Shown here in pieces: positions 52,727-60,537 of a stretch of DNA of 64,000 nucleotides. The stretch spans positions 3,963,338-4,027,337 of the forward strand of contig OY282457.1 in assembly GCA_958296235.1 (NCBI GenBank), written 5' to 3'. A program made the position numbers and the translations under genes. This stretch comes from an uncultured Candidatus Binatia bacterium (GTDB lineage Bacteria > Desulfobacterota > Binatia > Bin18). Under the pieces are notes generated by a model. It made no database searches. It saw only the letters and a list, made by a program, of their open reading frames with translations, and was not told where the DNA came from. Each line of letters begins with the position of its first letter. Within the stretch, counting starts at the first letter, position 1.

Positions 52727-52760
52727 GCAGGAGGGGCGGTTCACGAACCGCCCCTCCTGC
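52727..52760. terminator. Perfect 34-bp inverted repeat, terminator of the LLM gene
   Basis: GCAGGAGGGGCGGTTC (52727-52742) and its exact reverse complement GAACCGCCCCTCCTGC (52745-52760) are separated by two bases (AC). It begins directly at the TAG of the leftward LLM gene (52761-52763). The stem has 16 base pairs and would fold very stably in RNA. No poly-T is seen, so a rho-independent role is plausible but not textbook. Confidence 0.75.
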
Positions 52761-53840
52761 CTAATATCGCGCAATCACCTGTTCCGCAAAATCCTTGAAC
52801 ACGTTGCGCGCATGGTCCATGGACGGCAGCAGGGTGACTTCCCGGAGGCCGGCTTTTTCAGACTCCCGGATTTCATGGATGATCTCATCTGGCTCGCCTA
52901 CCAGACAGGTGCCCTTGATCGTCTCGGGGGTGACAAAGCGACGTTCCTCGGGCACGAGAAAGGTGCAGTGGCCGTTGTGGATTTGCAGATAGCGCTTTTC
53001 GCGCGGGGTTTCCATCTTTTCCACTGACGCGCAATACTCGTCCCAGATGCCCTTATAGGCTTCAGGCACGACACTTTCATCTTTGGTTTGTTGGTATATC
53101 TCCCACACAAAGTGAATAATCGCGGTGACATAGGAGCCACACTGGTCAATTACCCGGTCCGAGGTCAGGGGCTCGCCCGGCTTGAGCACAACCGCTGACG
53201 TAAACGCAGCCACAAAGAAGTCATCCGAAAACGTCCGACCGGCCCGTTCCGCGCCTTCTTTCACTAAAGACAGGTGGTGGGAGACGACGTCAGCGCGTTC
53301 GTTGAAGACCGACACCAGGCCGTCGCCATACTCGCCGGCGGTGCGTAAGGCCCGCGGGCCGTTGGCCGCAACGTAGAGAGGCACCGGGTTTTCCAGATTG
53401 ACGAAACGCAAGTCCTGGTGCAGGAAACGAATCGTCCGGGTGGTCTCGCCATAAGTATACTCGACTTCTCCTCCGCCCAGTAGCGCACGGACGACGCGCA
53501 GGTATTCGCGAAAGTCTCGAATCTTCATGGGCTGCATGCCCATGACGCGCATAGCGGTATGGCCCGTGCCAATGCCGAGGAACACGCGGCCCGGCGCAAG
53601 CTGGTTGATGGACGCAATCGAATGGGCCGTAACCGGGGCAATGCGGGTGCCGGGAATCGCCACTCCGGTGCCGAGTTGAATGCGCGAGGTGTTCTGCGCT
53701 GCCAAGGCCAGGGTGGCATAGCAATCTGACCAGATCATTTGTGAGTCGGGTATCCAGGCCATATCAAAGCCGCAGTCCTCGGCGTATTTGACGAGTTGCC
53801 AGTCATCGATTTTTGTGGAAACGGAAACACCAAATTTCAT
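52761..53840 (-). CDS. LLM-class flavin-dependent oxidoreductase
   Basis: Start at ATG 53840 (MKFGVSVSTKIDDWQL), preceded by AAGGAGGA; the frame extends to 53861. The 359-residue TIM-barrel protein shows VKYAEDCGFDMAWIPDSQ, IQLGTGVAIPGTRIAPVTA, LGIGTGHTAMRVMGM and VPLYVAANGPRALRTAGEYGDGLVSV. These fit the short LLM branch near F420-dependent methylene-H4MPT reductase and F420 glucose-6-phosphate dehydrogenase type enzymes. A C-terminal 60-residue tail continues the family plan with TCLVGEPDEIIHEI. FMN or F420 as cofactor and the substrate are unknown. It diverges from the CoA-transferase at 54042. Confidence 0.88.
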   Translation of the reverse strand: MKFGVSVSTKIDDWQLVKYAEDCGFDMAWIPDSQMIWSDCYATLALAAQNTSRIQLGTGVAIPGTRIAPVTAHSIASINQLAPGRVFLGIGTGHTAMRVMGMQPMKIRDFREYLRVVRALLGGGEVEYTYGETTRTIRFLHQDLRFVNLENPVPLYVAANGPRALRTAGEYGDGLVSVFNERADVVSHHLSLVKEGAERAGRTFSDDFFVAAFTSAVVLKPGEPLTSDRVIDQCGSYVTAIIHFVWEIYQQTKDESVVPEAYKGIWDEYCASVEKMETPREKRYLQIHNGHCTFLVPEERRFVTPETIKGTCLVGEPDEIIHEIRESEKAGLREVTLLPSMDHARNVFKDFAEQVIARY

Positions 53841-54041
53841 ACTGTCCTCCTTGGATACCATCGGGTTCCCCTCACGTTCGGTCAGGAATGCTATGGCCGG
53901 TCAGGCCGGGCGTCAAGTTGGGCTGAGCGCTTCTCTTTCCCGAGAGATTCAGATACACCGGCTGCAAAGAGTAAACGTGTCCAGCTTTGTCCGCGTGTTT
54001 GGAGGATACGTGTACTCTTTTGTTCGTATGCGGAGGGAAAT

Positions 54042-55268
54042 GTGAAACCACTCGAAGGTCTGACTGTCCTGGACCTCACCCGTTTTCTGGCCGGTCCGTA
54101 CTGTACCCTGCTGCTCGGTGGGCTGGGAGCCGAGGTCATTAAAATCGAGCCGCCCCAGGGCGGCGAAGCCCACCGCAACCGTGCCCCCTTTGGCGGGCCG
54201 AACGGGGCGAGCATGTCCCGGCAAACGGAGGATGACATCGGGCTGATGGTGCTCCATCGGGCGCGCAATAAAAAGAGTATCACCCTCAATCTGCGTGATC
54301 CGCAAGGGACGGCCCTGTTCAAACAGTTGGTGAAAAAAGCGGATGTGGTGGTGGAGAATTTCTCGCCGGGGACGATCGACAAAATGGGTCTCGACTATGC
54401 GACCCTGCAGACCTGCAACCCGCGTATTATTCTGTGCTCGATTTCGGGTTTTGGCCAAAACGGCCCACGCCGAAATTGGCGGGCGTACGATCCGATTATT
54501 CAGGCCGCCAGCGGCATCAATAGCGTTACCGGCTTCTCGGACCACCCGCCGGCTCGCTGCGGCGCGGCGATCAGCGATACCACGGCCCCCCTGTTTGCCC
54601 TAATCGGGATTCTGTCCGCGCTCCAGCTGCGCGAGAAGACGGGCCGCGGCGAGTGGGTCGATACCTCCATGCAGGACGGCACGTTCTTCCTGCTGCCAGA
54701 CCTGATTGAGCATATGGCCGCGGGCCTGACTCCCGAACGTCGGGGGAATACGCATCCGGGCGGGGTGCCGTTTAACGTCTATCAGGCCAGGGACGGTTAT
54801 GTGTCTATCTGTGCGGTGTCGGCCCAGAACTGGAAGAGTCTGCTCGGAGCCCTGAACCGGGAAGACCTGCTTGACGACCCCAGATTCACCAATCTTCAGC
54901 AGCGTATGAAATATCGTGACGACGTCGACGCGGTGGTCCAGGCCTGGATTGAACAGCACACAGTCGATGAAGCGGTGGCGCATCTTCAGCAGTGTGAAGT
55001 GCCGGCCGGCCCGGTCCTGAGCCCGACCGAGTTGGTCGAGGATGCCCACCTGATCGAACGCGATATGGTCGTTGACGTGCCGCATCCCCGACATGGCGCG
55101 CTGTCGGGCGTGAAGGGGTTTGGTATGCCGATCAAGTTTGTCGGCAAGTCCTTCGGCTTTGATCAGCCCTGCCCAGAGGTCGGCCAGCATAATGAAGAGG
55201 TCTACCGCGGGTTGCTTGAACTCGACCCTGCCAACCTTGAGGAGTTAAGAGAACAAGGCGTGATTTAG
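54042..55268 (+). CDS. CoA-transferase family III (CaiB/BaiF/Frc-type)
   Basis: The long frame from 53796 is not a plausible start; GTG at 54042 behind CGGAGGGAAAT gives MKPLEGLTVLDLTRFLAGPY and 408 residues. The family signature is complete: LTVLDLTRFLAGPYCTLLLGGLGAEVIKIEPP, NKKSITLNLRDPQG, VVVENFSPGTIDKMGLDY, ISGFGQNGPRRNWRAYDPIIQAASG and GRGEWVDTSMQDG, with the catalytic Asp in the SMQD element (about residue 214). These enzymes transfer CoA between carboxylic acids such as oxalate, carnitine or aromatic acids. Divergent from an LLM monooxygenase, so perhaps the pair belongs to one catabolic pathway. Confidence 0.93.
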   Translation: MKPLEGLTVLDLTRFLAGPYCTLLLGGLGAEVIKIEPPQGGEAHRNRAPFGGPNGASMSRQTEDDIGLMVLHRARNKKSITLNLRDPQGTALFKQLVKKADVVVENFSPGTIDKMGLDYATLQTCNPRIILCSISGFGQNGPRRNWRAYDPIIQAASGINSVTGFSDHPPARCGAAISDTTAPLFALIGILSALQLREKTGRGEWVDTSMQDGTFFLLPDLIEHMAAGLTPERRGNTHPGGVPFNVYQARDGYVSICAVSAQNWKSLLGALNREDLLDDPRFTNLQQRMKYRDDVDAVVQAWIEQHTVDEAVAHLQQCEVPAGPVLSPTELVEDAHLIERDMVVDVPHPRHGALSGVKGFGMPIKFVGKSFGFDQPCPEVGQHNEEVYRGLLELDPANLEELREQGVI

Positions 55269-55298
55269 GAATCCTAACGTTGTTCAACAGGAGTCTAA

Positions 55299-56225
55299 AT
55301 GGGAGAGAATATATCATTGTTAGATGACTTGGATACTTTGGATATCTTTGTAAATGAAGACCTAAAAAAACCCGAAAATCGGGTTAATGTTGCACTCTTC
55401 TTCCTGATGCAGCAGAACTGGTTCCGAGAATGGTTCCTGCGTCAACTGGATCTGGATCCGAACGCGATCGTATATCCGCCGAAGAATACGGAGAAAAGAA
55501 CACGCCCTGATCTTGTAGTCGTGAGGTGTAACAAAAAGCTGGCATGGATTGAGGTGGAACTTAGCAAAAATAGTGGACAGCTCAGAGAATACGAGGATCA
55601 GTATAGCGAACCGATCAAGGCCGTATGGGGCAAAAGTGGCGACCTGAGTCTGGTTAAAATCGCTCGCTATCTCGAAGACAAACTTGGAGACGAGTCTCAA
55701 GAACCCTTCCTGCCACAGGCGACACTGAGCGTCATGGTTTTGGTCAAGCTGATCCGAGAGGGAATTGAGGGACACGTGGGAAATCCCTCAAGAGGTAGGG
55801 TATCCGAGGAGATGTGCCGCCACCCGTTGGTCGCGGGCTTAAAGGAACGACTTAAAGACAAGCTCCGGTGTGAATCTGCTCCTCTCGCCGACGGAGAACT
55901 TCGGGCTAGCGCATTCAGTGAACACGGCTTTTCGTTGCGCGTCAGGAGTCCCAAAGCAAAGGAAGGAACAGTTTCCGTCCTGAACATTTCAGGCAGCACG
56001 GGAAACGAGATTGTCCACTTTTCAACCAAGAACCATCTCGAAAAATACCTGCCGGGAAGCCGGGATAAGATCAAGAATTATGTGTTGCTTCTCCACTGCA
56101 TAGACTCCGATATCAACCCAGAGCCCTCAGGGAATGACATTCGCATTCGTATGAATAAGGTGCTCAAGCATCTGGACAAACTCGCTCGTTGTGTACAAGA
56201 CCTCGCCCGCAATCCTGGAGTATGA
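55299..56225 (+). CDS. PD-(D/E)XK-like nuclease candidate, unknown family
   Basis: The 308-residue product is not recognised by name. Residues 69-91 read RPDLVVVRCNKKLAWIEVEL followed by SKN. Asp71 on a strand, then Glu85 and Glu87 on the next strand with Lys90 nearby, is the core of the PD-(D/E)XK nuclease fold as seen in VRR-NUC and DUF-type endonucleases. A Pro-Pro-Lys loop precedes it (IVYPPKNTEKR). The rest is helical, with LKERLKDKLRCESAPLADGELRASAF. It stands alone 30 bp after the CoA-transferase stop, and begins the defence-like stretch that continues with the PIN-kinase gene. The AT-richer start contrasts with the gene to its left. Confidence 0.55.
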   Translation: MGENISLLDDLDTLDIFVNEDLKKPENRVNVALFFLMQQNWFREWFLRQLDLDPNAIVYPPKNTEKRTRPDLVVVRCNKKLAWIEVELSKNSGQLREYEDQYSEPIKAVWGKSGDLSLVKIARYLEDKLGDESQEPFLPQATLSVMVLVKLIREGIEGHVGNPSRGRVSEEMCRHPLVAGLKERLKDKLRCESAPLADGELRASAFSEHGFSLRVRSPKAKEGTVSVLNISGSTGNEIVHFSTKNHLEKYLPGSRDKIKNYVLLLHCIDSDINPEPSGNDIRIRMNKVLKHLDKLARCVQDLARNPGV

Positions 56226-56346
56226 CCGCGTCTTCCCTTATCCTCGTGTGGATTTGGCCAATTCAGATGTAAATGATATATCGCAACAGCCTATGGATTA
56301 GTGCCGTGAGGACTTATAACCCGTGAACTGGTAGCCGAGGTGTGAC

Positions 56347-58020
56347 ATGGCGTATCAATTGTGGTCCAAGGATACACGGGTTTTTGTAGATACCAGCAGC
56401 CTCATGGAATCTGCCTCGGCGCATTTCATGTGGAAGCTCGCGGGGACTCTTCGAGAGAAAGGTATTCGTCCTCTCATTGTGGCAAGGTCTGTCGCTGAAG
56501 AACTAAACCGTCTGACATCTCATAAAAACGAAATCACTTCCCGTAAAGCACAAGACGCTATAGGGATGGTAGAGGGCCTGCGCAATGAGGAGAATGCTGA
56601 GATAATCGGCGGAAAGGATGATGGGGAATTCGCTGACAACTTGTTCCAAACTATCTTTACGTCATTACGGCTCAAGTATCGGTTGGTCCTTATCACTCAA
56701 GACCGGAGTCTCGCTAAGGATATTCTCTCCCTGAACAGCAGCGCTTCGGTGGAGAGGATTCTCGGGATAGACGCGCTCCGAATCGGGGATAGTGGCTCCC
56801 GTCAGCCTTGGCGGCTTGATCCCAGCCATCCAAGCGGAGTGAGGTACATTAAGCCGAACTCTCAAGAGATTCCTGAGCAGGGAAGGGTAAGGGAATTCCC
56901 TCTATCCACCACTCCGTTTAAGCTACAGAAGCAGGCTAGGCGGCTTGACGATACTTCCATCTCCATTTCATCAATCCCCGGACCGGGTGATATTGTGAGG
57001 GACGCGAAGGGTGTTCAACTAAACCTTAGTGTCGAACTTGGAAGGGGAGGTGAGGGGATCACCTACGAAACTGACGGTGGCCTCGTATGTAAGGTCTATA
57101 ATCGTGATCGCCTCAAGAAGACCACCATTGACAAGATCGAACTGATGACCTCACGAGAAGTTCGTCATCCGGCGATTTGCTGGCCTGTTTCTCTGGCTTA
57201 TAATTCTAGCAACGAGGCCGTCGGCTACTTGATGCCGAGAGCCCAAGGCAAGGAGCTACAGCGTGTGGTCTTTATTCCGCCACTCTTGCAGAAAAAATTC
57301 CCTCACTGGACACGCTTACACTTGGTGAAGCTCGCATCCACGATTCTCAAAGCCGTGGCCTACCTGCACTCGTTGAACGTACTGCTGGGCGACATCAATG
57401 CCAGGAACATTCTCGTGCAGGATGAATCCACAGTATTTTTCGTGGACTGTGCCAGTTACCAAGTCGAGGGCTTTCCGTGCCCGGTAGGTATGCCACCATA
57501 TCTTGCCCCTGAGTTGTCCGGGCAGAATTTGCCCTCCATATTGAGGACACTGGAGCACGAATATTTCGCCATTGCGACACTCATGTTTATGCTGCTGCAC
57601 CCGGGTAAACCGCCCTATTCGCATCAAGGCGGTGGAGACCCGTCAAAGAATGTCCAAAAACAGCATTTTCCGTATCCGCGGGGTGACAAACATGGTGAAA
57701 GGATGCCCGCCGGCCCGTGGCGATTTATGTTCAGCCATTTGCCCTGGGCCATGAAGAACGCCTTCCACGAAGTTTTTTCTGACGGTGAACGCTTACCTAT
57801 CGATAACTGGCAGGATCTCATGCGCCGGTACGAAAATGATCTCGACAAGAAATACGTCTCTGATGAAATGTTTCCAAAGCATCTCAAGCAACTCACCAAG
57901 AAGCAAGTAGAACAGAAGGGTGGCACTTGGCGTTCTTGCGATGCTTGTGGCAAAGAGTTTGGTGCGTTCAAGGACGAAGATAGGATATGTCAGAAATGCC
58001 GCTCACAACATCATGCCTGA
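56347..58020 (+). CDS. PIN domain-protein kinase-zinc ribbon fusion protein
   Basis: A 557-residue three-part protein. Residues 10-130 are a PIN-type RNase domain with acidic residues Asp15 (FVDTSS), Glu51/52 (AEELNRL), Asp97 (EFADNLF) and Asp119 (ITQDRS). Residues 220-480 are a Ser/Thr kinase fold: glycine loop ELGRGGEGITYE, VAIK-like VCKVY, catalytic loop LLGDINARNIL (HRD replaced by LGD, Asp and Asn kept), VDCASY in the DFG place, and YLAPEL for APE. The last 30 residues hold CDAC and CQKC, a C4 zinc ribbon. Kinases with a C-terminal zinc ribbon are partners of TerY-type vWA and PP2C proteins, as here. A PIN domain fused to such a kinase is unusual. Promoter likely in the 121-bp gap upstream. 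Confidence 0.88.
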   Translation: MAYQLWSKDTRVFVDTSSLMESASAHFMWKLAGTLREKGIRPLIVARSVAEELNRLTSHKNEITSRKAQDAIGMVEGLRNEENAEIIGGKDDGEFADNLFQTIFTSLRLKYRLVLITQDRSLAKDILSLNSSASVERILGIDALRIGDSGSRQPWRLDPSHPSGVRYIKPNSQEIPEQGRVREFPLSTTPFKLQKQARRLDDTSISISSIPGPGDIVRDAKGVQLNLSVELGRGGEGITYETDGGLVCKVYNRDRLKKTTIDKIELMTSREVRHPAICWPVSLAYNSSNEAVGYLMPRAQGKELQRVVFIPPLLQKKFPHWTRLHLVKLASTILKAVAYLHSLNVLLGDINARNILVQDESTVFFVDCASYQVEGFPCPVGMPPYLAPELSGQNLPSILRTLEHEYFAIATLMFMLLHPGKPPYSHQGGGDPSKNVQKQHFPYPRGDKHGERMPAGPWRFMFSHLPWAMKNAFHEVFSDGERLPIDNWQDLMRRYENDLDKKYVSDEMFPKHLKQLTKKQVEQKGGTWRSCDACGKEFGAFKDEDRICQKCRSQHHA

Positions 58021-58122
58021 GCCCGTCCCGGTGCAAGCGGTCCTTCTATGGCAATCCTCTATAAATTTTTTCCTGAGGAGTCGTAAAGAAAATCAGTAAC
58101 CCTTTGTTCTAGGAGAAACATC

Positions 58123-58812
58123 ATGGCGAACGAACTCGTTCTTTACGCAGAAGACTTGGTTGAAAATCCTACACCACGAGTCCCAGTCATACTTTGCCTC
58201 GACACGAGTACCTCAATGGCAGGCGACCCAATTATGGAACTGGCGAAGGGTGTAGCACTCTTCTACGAATCTATCTTCGACGACGAGATTGCGCGGTATT
58301 CTGCGGAGATCGGCATCGTGACCTTCGGCTACGGTGGCGTTCAGCGGGCAGCCGAATTCGGACCGGTAGAAAGGGAACCAAGCCTTGATATTCAAGCAGG
58401 AGGACGGACACCGATGGGAGAAGCTGTCTGCCAGGCACTCGATATGCTAGAAGACCGTAAGCAAGAATATCAGAGCGCGGGCGTCGACTATTTTCAACCA
58501 TGGTTGGTCCTCATGACGGACAGCATGCCCAACGACGCCAACCCAGGGGTGATCCGAGAGGCGATTCAACGTATTGGCGACTTAGTCCGACAGAAGAGAC
58601 TATCGATATTCCCCATCGGTATTGGTCTCCATGCGGACATGGACACTTTGCGTCAGTTCTCCCCCAAACGTGATCCTGTACGTCTCCGCGGGCTGGAATT
58701 CAGAAAGTTCTTCGAGTGGCTAAGCGCAAGTGTACAGCAGGTTTCGGCCAGCACTCCTGGCCGGAAAGTTCCTCTCGACGAAGAGGGCATCAAAGGTTGG
58801 GGAGCCGTCTAG
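58123..58812 (+). CDS. TerY-like vWA domain protein
   Basis: A 229-residue single-domain von Willebrand factor A protein. VPVILCLDTSTSMAGDPIMELAKGV contains the MIDAS triad Asp27-x-Ser29-x-Ser31. TPMGEAVCQALDMLEDR and PWLVLMTDSMPNDANP supply the remaining metal-binding Thr and Asp. It closely follows the length and layout of TerY of tellurite/stress-response loci. It likely binds the partner kinase or phosphatase in a metal-dependent way. It follows the PIN-kinase gene by 102 bp, and the PP2C gene starts 2 bases after its stop, so vWA and PP2C are translationally coupled. Confidence 0.9.
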   Translation: MANELVLYAEDLVENPTPRVPVILCLDTSTSMAGDPIMELAKGVALFYESIFDDEIARYSAEIGIVTFGYGGVQRAAEFGPVEREPSLDIQAGGRTPMGEAVCQALDMLEDRKQEYQSAGVDYFQPWLVLMTDSMPNDANPGVIREAIQRIGDLVRQKRLSIFPIGIGLHADMDTLRQFSPKRDPVRLRGLEFRKFFEWLSASVQQVSASTPGRKVPLDEEGIKGWGAV

Positions 58813-58814
58813 CA

Positions 58815-59768
58815 ATGAGGGGGCAGCAGCCAAGTTTACTCCCGTGCCGGTGGATGGGCGCGGCGGTGTCCACTGCGGGACGAGGGCACATCGAGAAAGG
58901 GTTGCCGTGCCAGGACGCTTCCAGCGTGTCGCTGGACGGCGATGTGACGGCCCTCGTTATGTCCGACGGAGCCGGGTCAGCAAAGCACTCGGAACACGGT
59001 GCGGCGATTGCTATTAAGACCGCTACTCGGGTTCTTAGAGAGACTGCGCCTTGGACGGCTCCTGAATCCTTCAAGGAACAGCTCCTTACCTCGTGTTGGT
59101 CAGAGATGGTCGCACGAGCGAACGAATTGGACTGTCCAGTCACCGAACTCGCTGCAACCCTCGCCTTTGTTGCCGTCACCGGAGACTTCTGTATCGCAGG
59201 TAATCTCGGTGACGGTATTGTGGCAGCATTTCGTGGGGACAAGTCGGAAGTCTTAATCGGACCGGAACGGGGCGAGTTTGCGAATGAGACGATGTTCCTG
59301 ACTTCAAGCCATGCAAACAAGCACCTTCGTATCACCATAAAAAATCCACTGGGCGACTACGACGGTTTCGCAGTCATGTCGGATGGTGCCGCCGAGAGTC
59401 TCTACCAACGACGCAAAAGTGTTTTGGCTCCAGCGCTCACTCGTATTCTCTCGCGATTTGAGGAGCATACTTCTACCATCGTTACTAACGACATCCGAGA
59501 ATCCGTTATGCCCTTGCTCACCAGCCGAACCCGAGACGACTGCTCCCTTGCAGTGCTACGACAGGTGCGTGTTGATCTGGACGACCTGGGGAATAAGTCC
59601 GAAGCTTTTCAGATGGAAATCCTCGGGACTGATACAAGTATCGGTCTTCGTATTCGTCTCTTCATCTTGCGGCTCCAGAGGATTATCGGCGGGATGCGCA
59701 AATTCTTGTCCGATTTGGAGCGACGGTTTTTTCTGATAGAACGGACAGACACCGCCAACAGGCCCTAG
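58815..59768 (+). CDS. PP2C-family protein phosphatase
   Basis: The frame is open from 58716, but ATG 58815, just after the vWA stop, gives the right N-terminus (317 residues). The PP2C fold shows WMGAAVSTAGRGHIEKGLPCQDA (the 'H...g..nQDa' region), VMSDGAGSAKHSE (metal-binding Asp with Gly), CIAGNLGDGIVAAF, FAVMSDGAAESLY (second metal Asp) and SRTRDDCSLAVL (third acidic pair). It should reverse phosphorylation by the PIN-kinase protein. A hydrophobic/basic C-terminal tail follows the catalytic domain. It completes a TerY-P-like vWA/PP2C/kinase triad. Confidence 0.9.
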   Translation: MRGQQPSLLPCRWMGAAVSTAGRGHIEKGLPCQDASSVSLDGDVTALVMSDGAGSAKHSEHGAAIAIKTATRVLRETAPWTAPESFKEQLLTSCWSEMVARANELDCPVTELAATLAFVAVTGDFCIAGNLGDGIVAAFRGDKSEVLIGPERGEFANETMFLTSSHANKHLRITIKNPLGDYDGFAVMSDGAAESLYQRRKSVLAPALTRILSRFEEHTSTIVTNDIRESVMPLLTSRTRDDCSLAVLRQVRVDLDDLGNKSEAFQMEILGTDTSIGLRIRLFILRLQRIIGGMRKFLSDLERRFFLIERTDTANRP

Positions 59769-59829
59769 AGAACCCTCCGAATCCTCCCGCACCGATATCT
59801 GTCTCATAGCTAGGGCGTGGACTTGTTTC

Positions 59830-60123
59830 ATGGATATCGTATACCGACTCCAAGGTATCGAATTTCGGTGGGATGAGAACAAAGCAGCCATCAACGTGCA
59901 GAAGCATGGGATCGCCTTTGAAGAAGCAGCCGAAGTGTTCTTCGATCCTTTCTATCAAACAGGTGATGCCTCAACTGATGAGGAGCAACGAGCTTTCGTT
60001 CTTGGCTACTCGCTTTCGCAGCGTGTTTTGCTGGTTGTGTCTATAGAGCGAGACGAGCGGACACGTCTCATATCTGCGCGACGGGCAACGCAGCATGAAA
60101 GGAAGTTGTATGAAGAAGCCTGA
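59830..60123 (+). CDS. brnT: BrnT family toxin
   Basis: The 97-residue protein has FRWDENKAAINVQKHGIAFEEAAEVFFDPF near its start, the conserved BrnT 'f.WDe.K...N..KHgi.FeeA..vF.D' pattern, then RAFVLGYSLSQRVLLVVSIE and TRLISARRATQHERKLYEEA, also typical. BrnT is a ribonuclease toxin of type II systems. The next gene overlaps its end and encodes a CopG-like protein, consistent with the toxin-first BrnT/BrnA order. It is 61 bp downstream of the PP2C gene on the same strand. Confidence 0.93.
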   Translation: MDIVYRLQGIEFRWDENKAAINVQKHGIAFEEAAEVFFDPFYQTGDASTDEEQRAFVLGYSLSQRVLLVVSIERDERTRLISARRATQHERKLYEEA

Positions 60124-60451
60124 GTCTGAATCGGAAGAAAAATTCGATATCATCTTTCATCCGCGCGCAACGGAAAAGCTATCCATAGCAGTGCCCAAGG
60201 AGGCGCTTGCTTCTCTCAAGCAAGGCGCTGCCCGCCGGGATATGTCAGTTCAGGCATTACTCAAGCTCTATATTGGGCAAGGGCTGCGACAGGATATCGC
60301 GCGCCTTTTTGGCACTCGCGTGCTGGAAACGACGGAGACCGTTCTGGCCCGGCATCTTCAATCCGAAGAAGAGATCCGTTCAATAATCCGAGAGATTCGC
60401 ACGGAAACGGAACGCGGCCATGAGGCGTTGGATGAGCCGCGCGGAATCTGA
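60110..60451 (+). CDS. BrnT-linked antitoxin (ribbon-helix-helix type)
   Basis: An ATG at 60110, 14 bp inside the toxin's end, gives 113 residues; the 60095 ATG is a possible earlier start. The N-terminus has basic MKKPESESEEKF, then KLSIAVPKEALASLKQGAARRDMSVQALLKLYIGQGL, which fits a ribbon-helix-helix with a strand (LSIAVP) and two helices. The long acidic C-terminal helix (ARHLQSEEEIRSIIREIRTE) probably neutralises the toxin. It is not a standard BrnA by the residues I can see, so I name it by context. Confidence 0.75.
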   Translation: MKKPESESEEKFDIIFHPRATEKLSIAVPKEALASLKQGAARRDMSVQALLKLYIGQGLRQDIARLFGTRVLETTETVLARHLQSEEEIRSIIREIRTETERGHEALDEPRGI

Positions 60452-60470
60452 CTATGGATATATACCAGGA

Positions 60471-60508
60471 CCCCCTCACCCTGGCCCTCTCCCCCAAGGG
60501 GGCGAGGG
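60471..60508. repeat. Module B repeat copy (inverted)
   Basis: CCCCCTCACCCTGGCCCTCT followed by CCCCCAAGGGGGCGAGGGA, between the antitoxin and the LLM gene; reverse-complement orientation relative to 35984. Confidence 0.8.
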
Positions 60509-60537
60509 AATCGGACATTGACTGAAGGAGACCAGGC

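Noticed and set aside
53796..54041. 246-base upstream extension of the CoA-transferase
   Set aside because: It overlaps the divergent LLM gene's start and matches nothing; GTG 54042 has the family N-terminus and a ribosome site.
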